Assembly (NCBI GenBank): GCA_029006795.1
Contig: JAQXGQ010000016.1
Location: 1 to 41,873, forward strand
Direction: 5' to 3'
DNA: 41,873 nt
Source of the DNA: Clostridiales bacterium
GTDB lineage: Bacteria; Bacillota; Clostridia; Lachnospirales; Lachnospiraceae
Shown here in pieces: positions 28,271 through 36,696 of this stretch. Numbering within the stretch: position 1 is the stretch's first letter; each line of letters opens with the position of its first letter. The translations under genes were made by a program, and so were the position numbers. Below the pieces are notes generated by a model, which ran no database searches, had not been told where the DNA came from, and worked only from the letters and a program-made list of their open reading frames with translations.

Positions 28271-29314
28271 ATGAGCGAAGAGAAGAAACAAGGGGAGCCT
28301 GCATTAGAGCAGGAAAAAATACCGGAAGAAAATCAGGCAGAGCTTGTGACAGAAAGCCGGGAAATGGAGATACCACAGGTACAGGTCAAGATTACAGATG
28401 CAGCGCCGGATTTATCCACAGTGGAGGTAAAAAATCCGCGGATTGGAAAAGTGTTAAAACTGCAGGAGGAAGTAGAGCGGCAGAACGAGCTAGAGCAGCT
28501 GCGCAGCAAACGAATCCGCCAGGAGCAGGAATATATAGATAAGATGCTGCAGTCTGTGGAAGAAAATTTAAAAAACACCAAAGAAGAGCAGAAAATCAAT
28601 GAGGAATTTGAAGCCCATATCCGCACGGAAATTTACCGGATGCATGGCATCAGCGAGGATAAACTGCAGGGGATGACGGAGCGGAAAACAGCCTGGTATC
28701 AGGGGGCTGCATTTTCCTTATTTTTTCTCTCAATTGTAATGATTGTCCTCTGTGGTCTGCTTCACGGCTTTGGCTCGGAGCTTTGTATTTTTATGGCATT
28801 TTATACTGCCATCGAGGGAACACTTCTATCAAACGGCAGAAAACAGTCCGTCATCCTAGAGGGATTGATTAAAGTGTTGTATTTATTGTTGTTTCCTGTA
28901 ATGATGGTGGTATTTGTATGCTATGAATTGGGTTTTGAGGAATACCAGATTCTGGTGCCAATTTTTGTGATAGCAGGTGTGGCAGTGCTGATACTCGGTG
29001 CAATTTCCTATTTCCTATATGACCCTTACCGTGTTGACCGCAGAAACAAAAAGAAAGCGCAAAATTACATCAAGGAGATGGAAAAGACAGCATTAAAAGA
29101 AGTGCGGTTAAAGGAAAAGAAACTGGAAAAATTAGAGAAAAAGAGAAAGAAGGAGACAGAAAAAACAGAAAAAGAACAGCTACGTGAGAAGGAACGGAAA
29201 GAAAAACGTCAGCAGTTCAAAAACTGGTGGCAGGAGCATAAGCCTTTCAGAAAAACAGAAACAGAGTCAGAAAGTGAAAAACAGACAGTAAAAGAATGTG
29301 AGGAGAAAGAATGA
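28271..29314 (+). CDS. Uncharacterised membrane protein with charged coiled-coil flanks
   Basis: Long charged N-terminal segment, about 4 hydrophobic segments, Lys/Glu-rich C-terminal tail. Start moved from 28250 to ATG 28271 (AGAGGGGAGCT upstream; 28250 lies only ~7-14 nt past the predicted TSS). Confidence 0.75.
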   Translation: MSEEKKQGEPALEQEKIPEENQAELVTESREMEIPQVQVKITDAAPDLSTVEVKNPRIGKVLKLQEEVERQNELEQLRSKRIRQEQEYIDKMLQSVEENLKNTKEEQKINEEFEAHIRTEIYRMHGISEDKLQGMTERKTAWYQGAAFSLFFLSIVMIVLCGLLHGFGSELCIFMAFYTAIEGTLLSNGRKQSVILEGLIKVLYLLLFPVMMVVFVCYELGFEEYQILVPIFVIAGVAVLILGAISYFLYDPYRVDRRNKKKAQNYIKEMEKTALKEVRLKEKKLEKLEKKRKKETEKTEKEQLREKERKEKRQQFKNWWQEHKPFRKTETESESEKQTVKECEEKE

Positions 29315-31014
29315 ATAACGATTTTAAATTTACAACATTGGAATATAAGAGACCGGATTTTGCAAAAATGGAGTCCTTTGCAGAAGAAACAAGAGAGGCA
29401 ATTAAAAATGCCACTTCTTATGAGGAAGTAAAACAATTGATGCAAAAAATGGATGAGGTGTCAAATGATTTTTCTACGGACTGTGTGATTGCATCCATCC
29501 GTCATACCTTAGATACAAGAGATGAGTTTTACGAGAAAGAGGATGAGTATATCAACGATACCATGCCTACCATTATGCCTAAAATGCTTGCATTAGATGA
29601 AGCGTTGATGGAGTCTCCTTTCCGTGGTGAGATTGAAAAGGAGTATGGGAAGCAGTATTTTGTGCAGATGGAGCTAAATAAGAAGACCTTCTGTGAGGAG
29701 AACATTCCGCTTATGCAGCAGGAGGCAAAGCTTACCAACGAATACCAGAAGATTATGGCAACAGCCGAGATTGCTTTTGATGGGAAAACCTTAAATTTGT
29801 ATGGGGTACAAAAATATTTTGAACATGAAGACCGTAAAGTACGTCAAGCAGCGGTGAAGGCTTACTCTGATTTTTATCATCAGCATGAGGAACGGTTAGA
29901 AGAAATCTGGCAGGAACTTATCACCATAAGAAACCAGATGGGAAAAAATTTAGGTTATGACAATTTTATCCCCGTAGGATATATGCAGCAGGGTAGAACC
30001 GATTACGGTATGGAGGAAGTGGCAGCATTCCGTAAACAGGTAGAGAAGGAAATTGTTCCTCTTTGCGAGCAGCTTTATGAAGCGCAGAGAAAACGTCTCG
30101 GTGTGGATAAATTGATGATTTATGATGAAAAACGTGTATTTTCAGATGGAAATGCCGTACCTGCCGGGGATGATGATTTCATGGTGGAGCAGGCGAGAAA
30201 GATGTACCATGATATCAGCCCGGAAACCGGAGAATTTATCGATTTTATGATTGACCATGAGCTGATGGATTTGAAAAATAAGCCAGGAAAGGCTTCTACC
30301 GGTTATATGACCTACTTAAACCGTTATAAAGCACCGTTTGTCTTCTCTTGTTTTAATCAGACTATTTTTGATATGCAGGTATTGACCCATGAGTTAGGTC
30401 ATGCTTTTGCGGGATATATGGCGATGAGAAACCAGCCGATTTCTGCTTATTACAGTGAGTCTACCGATATAGCGGAGATTCATTCCATGTCGATGGAGCA
30501 GTTTGCTTATCCTTATGCAGAGCAGTTTTTCGGTGAGGACGCGGAGAAATTCCGTTTTGCCCATTTGCAGGAGGCGATTACTTTTGTACCTTTCGGTGTG
30601 GCAGTGGATGAATTTCAACATATCTGCTATGCGAATCCGTCCCTGACCCCGAAGGAGCGTACTTTAGAGTGGAAGAAGTTAGAAGAGAAATATATGCCAT
30701 GGCGGAAATATGATGCGGATGATTTCTTTGACCGTGGAGGTTTCTGGTATCATAAACTCCATATTTTCCTTTATCCGTTCTATTACATTAATTATACATT
30801 GACCACTATGGGTGCAATGGAGTTTAAAAAGAAGAATTTAGAGAACCATGAGGCAGCATGGGAGGATTACCTAAAACTTTGCAAGTGTGGCGGCAGCATG
30901 AGTTATTTAGAGACATTGCGCCATGCCAATTTAAGCAATCCTTTTGAAGAGGGAAGTGTAAAGAAAGCAATTTCCATGGCAAAAGAGACATTGTTAAACA
31001 GTAAATATATGTAA
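29311..31014 (+). CDS. M3 family oligoendopeptidase (PepF-like)
   Basis: Zinc motif THELGHAFAGYMAMRNQP with downstream ESTDIAEIHSMSME; ATGA overlap with the upstream gene. Confidence 0.92.
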   Translation: MNNDFKFTTLEYKRPDFAKMESFAEETREAIKNATSYEEVKQLMQKMDEVSNDFSTDCVIASIRHTLDTRDEFYEKEDEYINDTMPTIMPKMLALDEALMESPFRGEIEKEYGKQYFVQMELNKKTFCEENIPLMQQEAKLTNEYQKIMATAEIAFDGKTLNLYGVQKYFEHEDRKVRQAAVKAYSDFYHQHEERLEEIWQELITIRNQMGKNLGYDNFIPVGYMQQGRTDYGMEEVAAFRKQVEKEIVPLCEQLYEAQRKRLGVDKLMIYDEKRVFSDGNAVPAGDDDFMVEQARKMYHDISPETGEFIDFMIDHELMDLKNKPGKASTGYMTYLNRYKAPFVFSCFNQTIFDMQVLTHELGHAFAGYMAMRNQPISAYYSESTDIAEIHSMSMEQFAYPYAEQFFGEDAEKFRFAHLQEAITFVPFGVAVDEFQHICYANPSLTPKERTLEWKKLEEKYMPWRKYDADDFFDRGGFWYHKLHIFLYPFYYINYTLTTMGAMEFKKKNLENHEAAWEDYLKLCKCGGSMSYLETLRHANLSNPFEEGSVKKAISMAKETLLNSKYM

Positions 31015-31037
31015 ACGAGAAAGAAGGTTAGTATTTC

Positions 31038-31352
31038 ATGGAAGAATTGTTAGAAGTTACAAAAAAACAGCTTTTTATGCAAAAGATAATCAGTGGATGT
31101 TTGGCCGTCATGGTGGTTATACTGTTAATTGGCGGTGGTATTCTGGTGGGACACATGAACCGGATGGCAGCAGCAATGGAGGAAGTAGCACAGAAGGTGG
31201 ATGAAATTGATGTGGAATCTATCAATGGCACCATTGAGGAAACCAAAAAGCTTTTAGAGAGCGTGGATGAGTTCTCCGGGGCAGTGGATGATATGACGGA
31301 AAAGGTCAATGATTTAGGCGGATGGCTTTCTGGTCTGCTGGGTGGACAGTGA
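31038..31352 (+). CDS. Small single-TM protein with coiled-coil C-terminal segment, unknown function
   Basis: N-terminal TM (IISGCLAVMVVILLIGGGILVG) then heptad-like region and GGWLSGLLGGQ end. Confidence 0.75.
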   Translation: MEELLEVTKKQLFMQKIISGCLAVMVVILLIGGGILVGHMNRMAAAMEEVAQKVDEIDVESINGTIEETKKLLESVDEFSGAVDDMTEKVNDLGGWLSGLLGGQ

Positions 31353-31378
31353 AAAATGCTACAAATAGTACAAAAAGT

Positions 31379-31418
31379 AACAGATCACTTGATTTCTCAA
31401 GTGGTCTGTTATTTTTTC
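31379..31418 (+). terminator. Intrinsic terminator before the blaI-like gene
   Basis: AACAGATCACTTGA-TTTC-TCAAGTGGTCTGTTATTTTTTC. Confidence 0.9.
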
Positions 31419-31475
31419 TTGACATATTGGTTTACATGATGTAAACTGCAAATAAGAAGTTTACAGAGAGTAGAC
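31419..31475 (+). promoter_or_regulatory. Promoter with BlaI/MecI-type dual operator
   Basis: TTGACA (31419-31424), 17-bp spacer, TAAACT (31442-31447); 17-bp palindrome GTTTACATGATGTAAAC (31430-31446) and degenerate second copy GTTTACAGAGAGTAGAC (31459-31475). Confidence 0.8.
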
Positions 31476-31490
31476 CAAAAGGAGAAAAGA

Positions 31491-31850
31491 ATGAGTGGAT
31501 TAAAATTGGCGGAAACAGAAGGAAAATTTGTTGCACTGGTATGGGAGAGAGAGCCGATTTCTTCGGGAGAACTTGTGCAGCTATGTGAGAAAGAATTAAA
31601 TTGGAAAAAATCTACTACCTACACGGTATTGCGCAGGCTATGCGAGAAGGGCATTCTGAAGAATGAGGAAGCTACGGTGACGTCTCTGGTAGGAAGGGAT
31701 GAGTATATGGCATTGCAGAGCGAACAATTTGTGGACGAAACTTTTGACGGTTCTCTGCCTCATTTTTTGGCGGCATTTATGAGCCGGAAAAAATTGAGTA
31801 AAAAGCAGGTGGAAGAGATTCAGCGGATGATTGATGAGTATGAAGAGTAG
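31491..31850 (+). CDS. BlaI/MecI/CopY family transcriptional repressor
   Basis: MSGLKLAETEGKFVALVWEREPISSGELVQLCEKELNWKKSTTYTVLRRLCEKGILKNEEATVTSLV; adjacent M56 gene. Confidence 0.92.
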   Translation: MSGLKLAETEGKFVALVWEREPISSGELVQLCEKELNWKKSTTYTVLRRLCEKGILKNEEATVTSLVGRDEYMALQSEQFVDETFDGSLPHFLAAFMSRKKLSKKQVEEIQRMIDEYEE

Positions 31851-31874
31851 AGCACAAAAGGAAAGGGGATAATT

Positions 31875-33059
31875 ATGGAAAAATTACTGTGGCTTCAGGT
31901 ATCATTTATAATAGCAGTATTGGTGGTTTTGGTTTTGCGTCGGATTATGCGGCAAATGCCCAAAATTTATTCTTACCTTTTGTGGGTGATGGTGTTTATA
32001 CGGTTACTCTGTCCGGTGAGCTTAGAGAGTAGTGTGGCAATTATGCCATCCCCGCAGATGCAGACAGAAGCGGTCGTGGTTCATTTTATGCAGGATTCTT
32101 CCGATGTGGTGGAAGCAACGGCTGCGGGGGAAAAAGCAGGTACTACAGAAAAATCAGTGAAAGATACCGTTATTCTGGAAAGGGATTGGAAAGGTGTGGG
32201 ATGTGTATTGTGGTTTCTTGGAACCATGAGCATTCTCTCCTATAATATCGCAGCTTTCTGGCAGTTAAAACGCAGGATAAGAACTTCACATCGTATGGAG
32301 AAAAATGTGTATGTCAGTAGTCAGGTGACAATCCCGTTTACGATGGGGATTATTCGTCCTCAAATTTATTTGCCGGAGCAAATGGGGGAAAATGAACGGG
32401 AATATATTCTGTGTCATGAAAGGGTACACATAAAAAGAAAAGATTATCTGGTGAAGAATATTGCATTTCTTCTGGCAGCTTTTTACTGGTGGAATCCCTT
32501 TGTGTGGGTGGCATTTTACTTTATGGAACAGGATATGGAAATGTCCTGTGACGAGGCGGTTATGAAGCAGCTTGATGGGAATTTTCGCCGGGAATATGCT
32601 CAGTCTCTGCTGGATTTTGCAGCAGGAGAACGAAGAAAATTAGTAGCGCCTCTTACTTTTGGCGGCGGCAGCGTGAGAAAACGGGTGAAAAATATCCTTT
32701 CCGGCAAGAACGGAAAAAAATGGATGGGAGTTATCGGGATTGCTGTTTTAGTGTTCGCGGGCTCACTGATTTTTACCACACGGGAGACTGTGGAATGCAA
32801 AAATGTGAATAATGGGGAAGAAATCATGGAGACGCAAGACACCCAAATAAGTGAAGACAGGATTGGTGTGGTAAATACAGATGCCTTGTTTGTGCGGCAG
32901 ATGCCGGCTGAAGATGCGGAAGTGACTTCGTTACTGGCAGAAGCACAAGAGGTATATATTTTAGGTGAGCAGGATGGCTTCTATAAAATAGCTATAGTTT
33001 CCGAAGGTGAAGAGGAATTAGAAGGCTATGTCAAAAAGGAATACATAGATATCGAATAA
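31875..33059 (+). CDS. M56 family (BlaR1-like) metallopeptidase with C-terminal SH3-like domain
   Basis: N-terminal TMs, CHERVHIKRKDYLVKNIAFLLAAFYWWNPFVW...EMSCDEAVM zinc site, TM, then VNTDALFVRQMPAEDAEVTSLLAEAQEVYILGEQDGFYKIAI...GYVKKEYIDIE (bacterial SH3 pattern). Confidence 0.88.
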   Translation: MEKLLWLQVSFIIAVLVVLVLRRIMRQMPKIYSYLLWVMVFIRLLCPVSLESSVAIMPSPQMQTEAVVVHFMQDSSDVVEATAAGEKAGTTEKSVKDTVILERDWKGVGCVLWFLGTMSILSYNIAAFWQLKRRIRTSHRMEKNVYVSSQVTIPFTMGIIRPQIYLPEQMGENEREYILCHERVHIKRKDYLVKNIAFLLAAFYWWNPFVWVAFYFMEQDMEMSCDEAVMKQLDGNFRREYAQSLLDFAAGERRKLVAPLTFGGGSVRKRVKNILSGKNGKKWMGVIGIAVLVFAGSLIFTTRETVECKNVNNGEEIMETQDTQISEDRIGVVNTDALFVRQMPAEDAEVTSLLAEAQEVYILGEQDGFYKIAIVSEGEEELEGYVKKEYIDIE

Positions 33060-33074
33060 TTATAAATATAATAC

Positions 33075-33704
33075 CTATTTTTTTGATTTTGTTTTCTTTC
33101 TTTTTTTCTTTGCCACGCTGTAGCCGAAGGTTCCTAATTTTTTGCCCAGCAGGAAATATTCGCCATGAGAATAGGTGACAAGTCCAGTGGCATTTAAGTC
33201 AAATTTTCCGGTGTCTGTCATATAGGCATCGTCAATGGTGACATTGACCACGTCTGCGAGAAACAGGGTGTGGCTGCCTAAGGGTTTGATTTCCCGCACC
33301 CTGCACTCGATATTTACCGGACTTTCTGCAATACCCGGAGCAGAAATTTCTTTAGAGGGCAGGGGAGTTAGGTGCATTTCTTTAAATTTATCAATATCTC
33401 TTCCGGAGCGGACACCGCAGAAATCCGTAGCACGGACTAATTGCTCTGTAGTGAGATTTACCACAAACTCTTTCGAGGCTTCTAAAATGTGATAAGAGTA
33501 GCGCTCCGGACGCACGGAAATGGAGAGCATGGGTGGATTGGTACAGACAGTGCCTGCCCATGCTACGGTGATGATATTCGGTCTGCCCTGTAAATCGGGA
33601 TTACTGCATTCAGGGTCAGTTTCCCCTGCCTTGTACTGGCAGCTTACCATTACTGCCGGAAGGGGGTAGAGCATATTGCCCGGTTTCCATGATTGTTTTG
33701 CCAT
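33075..33704 (-). CDS. Flavin reductase family protein
   Basis: NIITVAWAGTVCTNPPMLSISVRPERYSYHILEASKEFVVNL...FCGVRSGRDIDKF; basic C-terminal tail AKKKRKKTKSKK. Confidence 0.88.
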   Translation of the reverse strand: MAKQSWKPGNMLYPLPAVMVSCQYKAGETDPECSNPDLQGRPNIITVAWAGTVCTNPPMLSISVRPERYSYHILEASKEFVVNLTTEQLVRATDFCGVRSGRDIDKFKEMHLTPLPSKEISAPGIAESPVNIECRVREIKPLGSHTLFLADVVNVTIDDAYMTDTGKFDLNATGLVTYSHGEYFLLGKKLGTFGYSVAKKKRKKTKSKK

Positions 33705-33722
33705 AATTTATCCATTGCCTTT

Positions 33723-34238
33723 CTATTTCATCAAAATATCCATAAGATAAGCATATACATCTTCATTCTGGTTTTTCCAGTTATCACAGATTGCTTCTGC
33801 CTGTTCTTTCTTTTTCACCGTCAAAGTCAAATCAATGAGGTTCGTACCCCGTTCCCTAAACTGGCAGCGTACGGCATAGTCCTGATTGGGGGTCTTATAG
33901 TAATCTGCAAGAATGGAATTGACATTGCGCAGTTCTAATTGGTTCTTTTCTAAGTAAGCTATGGTGTCACGCTCAATGGCATCTGTAATTTTGTCTTTAA
34001 AAAAAGCTAAGGTTTCCTTTCCGGCAGCAGTGATGTAATACTGGGTGTTACTGTGGGTGGATTCTGCACGGATTAATTCTGCGTCCACTAAATCGCTGAT
34101 AACCTGCTGTACCCGGAAATAATCGGTATAGTCCTGCTCTAAAAAGAAATTGGAAATCTGGGTGTTGGTCAATGGAAAATCCACCTTATCAAGCATGTTT
34201 AAAATCGTTAATTTATAGATTGTAAATGGCTCTGCCAT
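33723..34238 (-). CDS. DUF4364 family protein (winged-helix-like)
   Basis: MAEPFTIYKLTILNMLDKVDFPLTNTQISNFFLEQDYTDYFRVQQVISDLVDAELI..., typical DUF4364 sequence. Confidence 0.85.
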   Translation of the reverse strand: MAEPFTIYKLTILNMLDKVDFPLTNTQISNFFLEQDYTDYFRVQQVISDLVDAELIRAESTHSNTQYYITAAGKETLAFFKDKITDAIERDTIAYLEKNQLELRNVNSILADYYKTPNQDYAVRCQFRERGTNLIDLTLTVKKKEQAEAICDNWKNQNEDVYAYLMDILMK

Positions 34239-34327
34239 GTGTGTTACCTCTTTCTAAATAAAAATCGTCATTTTGTGACACCCCTATGAATACGTCTCGC
34301 AACGCAGTTCCTTATAAGGTCAAAATT

Positions 34328-35320
34328 CTAGACTTCAGAAAAATATTTACCCTGCCATAAGTTTTTCTCTTTCAAGCGTTTTTGAATGGTGTTTAAAACC
34401 CGTTTTTTATCCGTACTCCAGGAAGGCGCAAGAAGAAGCTGTCTCGGACCATCTCCCGTAAGGCGGTGAATCACCATTTCCGGTGGAAGAAGAGAGATAC
34501 ATTCCGTGATAAAGTCACAGTATTCCTCTAAAGAGAAAAGAGGAAAAGGTTCTTTTTTATAGATTGTCCCCAAATCCGTTCCTTTCAGTATATGAAGAAG
34601 CTGTAATTTTATGCCGGATACAGGCATGGCGGCAACGTAGGAGACAGAAGAGCGCATCATGTTCTTTGTTTCCCCGGGGAGACCTAAAATCAGGTGGGTA
34701 ATAACGTCAATCTGCCTTGCATGAAGGGCATAGACGGCAGCTTCATACTGCTGTAAGGTAAAACCACTGCGGATGAATTTTAAGGTGTCTGAGTGAATGG
34801 TCTGTAAACCGAGCTCCACCCACACCGGCTTTATTTTATTTAATTCTTCCAGTAAATCTAAAATTTCCGGGGAGAGACAGTCACAGCGGGTGGCGATGGA
34901 AAGTGCCACAATTTCAGGTTGCTTTATGGCTTCTGTAAATAAATTTTTAAGAAATGCCACAGGAGCATAAGTATTGGTATATGCCTGAAAATAGGCAATG
35001 AACTTTCGGCAGTCTGTCTTTGCGGTAACTCGTTTTTTGGCTTCAGCAATCTGTGCGGTGACAGAAAGAGCAGGAGCAGCGGCAAAGTCACCGGAACCAC
35101 CGGCACTGCAAAAAATACAGCCCCGGCTATCTAAGGTTCCGTCGCGATTCGGGCAGGTCATACCGCCGTTTAAGGAAAGGCGGTAGACTTTTTCGCCGAA
35201 AGTTTGTTTTAAATAGTAATCTAAGGAGTAATAACGTTTTTCGCCCCAGGATACAGGCTTTTCCAAAGTATTCATAGAATTTGTATTCATAGAATGAATA
35301 TCCATAAAATTCGTATTCAT
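34328..35320 (-). CDS. TIGR01212 family radical SAM protein (YhcC-like)
   Basis: KRYYSLDYYLKQTFGEKVYRLSLNGGMTCPNRDGTLDSRGCIFCSAGGSGDFA; true start uncertain among four in-frame ATGs (35320, 35305, 35290, 35275). Confidence 0.9.
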   Translation of the reverse strand: MNTNFMDIHSMNTNSMNTLEKPVSWGEKRYYSLDYYLKQTFGEKVYRLSLNGGMTCPNRDGTLDSRGCIFCSAGGSGDFAAAPALSVTAQIAEAKKRVTAKTDCRKFIAYFQAYTNTYAPVAFLKNLFTEAIKQPEIVALSIATRCDCLSPEILDLLEELNKIKPVWVELGLQTIHSDTLKFIRSGFTLQQYEAAVYALHARQIDVITHLILGLPGETKNMMRSSVSYVAAMPVSGIKLQLLHILKGTDLGTIYKKEPFPLFSLEEYCDFITECISLLPPEMVIHRLTGDGPRQLLLAPSWSTDKKRVLNTIQKRLKEKNLWQGKYFSEV

Positions 35321-35327
35321 GGAATTA
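35268..35327. repeat. Four tandem 15-bp repeats spanning the malic enzyme stop and the YhcC-like start
   Basis: GTATTCATAGAATTT / GTATTCATAGAATGA / ATATCCATAAAATTC / GTATTCATGGAATTA (plus strand). Confidence 0.9.
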
Positions 35328-36467
35328 GATATGGGATTTTACTGCCTGGCTGACAGCCTCTGCCACACGGGGATCAAATGCCTCCGGCATAATGAAATCA
35401 TCGCTTAATTCCTCGTCGGATACAAGTCCGGCAATGGCTTTTGCAGCAGCAAGCTTCATTTCCTCGGTAATCTGAGTAGCGTGTCCCTCTAAGGCACCTT
35501 TAAAGATACCCGGGAAGGCAACGACGTTGTTGACCTGATTTGGGAAATCACTTCTTCCGGTTCCAACTACTCTTGCACCGGCAGCTTTTGCAACGTCCGG
35601 CATAATTTCAGGAACAGGATTTGCCATGGCAAAGAGGATAGAATCTTTGTTCATGGAAGCAACCATCTCCGGTGTCACGATATTCGGAGCGGAAACTCCT
35701 ACGAAAATATCGGCTCCCTTTAAAGCGTCAGCAAGAGTTCCCTTCTGGTTAGACAGGTTGGTAACCTCCGTCATTTTTTTCTGCATCCAGTTCAGATTTG
35801 GATAGTCTTTTCCAATGATACCCTCTCTGTCGCACATGGTGACATTTGGAAAACCGTAGGTTAAAAGCAGCTTAGTGATGGCAACACCCGCAGAACCTGC
35901 ACCGTTTACCACGACTTTACAGTCTTCTTTTTTCTTGCCGGTCACTCTTAATCCGTTGATAATACCCGCAAGTACCACGATAGCTGTTCCGTGCTGGTCA
36001 TCATGGAAAACAGGGATATCTAACATTTCTTTTAAACGCTCTTCAATTTCAAAGCAGCGTGGTGCAGAGATATCTTCTAAGTTGATGCCGCCGAATGCCG
36101 GAGCGATATTTTTTACGGTAGAAATAATCTCTTCTGTATCCTGTGTGTCAAGGCAGATAGGAACAGCATTGATATTGCCAAATTCCTTGAAAAGAACACA
36201 TTTTCCTTCCATAACCGGCATTGCAGCATGGGCACCGATATTTCCTAATCCCAATACTGCACTTCCGTCGGAGACAACTGCTACGGTGTTTGCCTTCATG
36301 GTGTAGGTGTAAGCCGCGCTTTTGTCTTCTGCGATAACTTTACATGGCTCTGCCACACCCGGTGTGTAGGCGATGGCAAGATCCTCTCTGGAATTTACCT
36401 TTGATTTTGCCACGGTTTCTAATTTACCGTTCCATTTTTTGTGCATTTCTAACGCTTTATTTTCCAT
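35325..36467 (-). CDS. NAD(P)-dependent malic enzyme
   Basis: LAIAYTPGVAEPC, DGSAVLGLGNIGAHAAMPVMEGK, DDQHGTAIVVLAGIINGLR, FAMANPVPEI. ORF-track start 36509 replaced by ATG at 36467 (AGGAG just upstream). Confidence 0.95.
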   Translation of the reverse strand: MENKALEMHKKWNGKLETVAKSKVNSREDLAIAYTPGVAEPCKVIAEDKSAAYTYTMKANTVAVVSDGSAVLGLGNIGAHAAMPVMEGKCVLFKEFGNINAVPICLDTQDTEEIISTVKNIAPAFGGINLEDISAPRCFEIEERLKEMLDIPVFHDDQHGTAIVVLAGIINGLRVTGKKKEDCKVVVNGAGSAGVAITKLLLTYGFPNVTMCDREGIIGKDYPNLNWMQKKMTEVTNLSNQKGTLADALKGADIFVGVSAPNIVTPEMVASMNKDSILFAMANPVPEIMPDVAKAAGARVVGTGRSDFPNQVNNVVAFPGIFKGALEGHATQITEEMKLAAAKAIAGLVSDEELSDDFIMPEAFDPRVAEAVSQAVKSHI

Positions 36468-36518
36468 GATTTCACTCCTAATATGTAAAATATTCCTTTG
36501 TTTATTCACAACAAGTCA

Positions 36519-36547
36519 ATCATACCATTATCATTTTCACAAATCAA
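36519..36547 (-). promoter_or_regulatory. Predicted sigma-A promoter for malic enzyme
   Basis: On minus strand TTGATT (36547-36542), 17-bp spacer, TATGAT (36524-36519). Confidence 0.7.
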
Positions 36548-36696
36548 GAAAATTAGGACTTCCTATTTTTAAAAAGATATAGTATAATACGAACATCGAA
36601 AGTTCGTTACGTCATTTCAGACAAAATTCCCAGAGTTGATTAAGTATGAAAACGACATGGAAAATAGTACGGAAAATGAAAATAAGGAGTTAGCAG

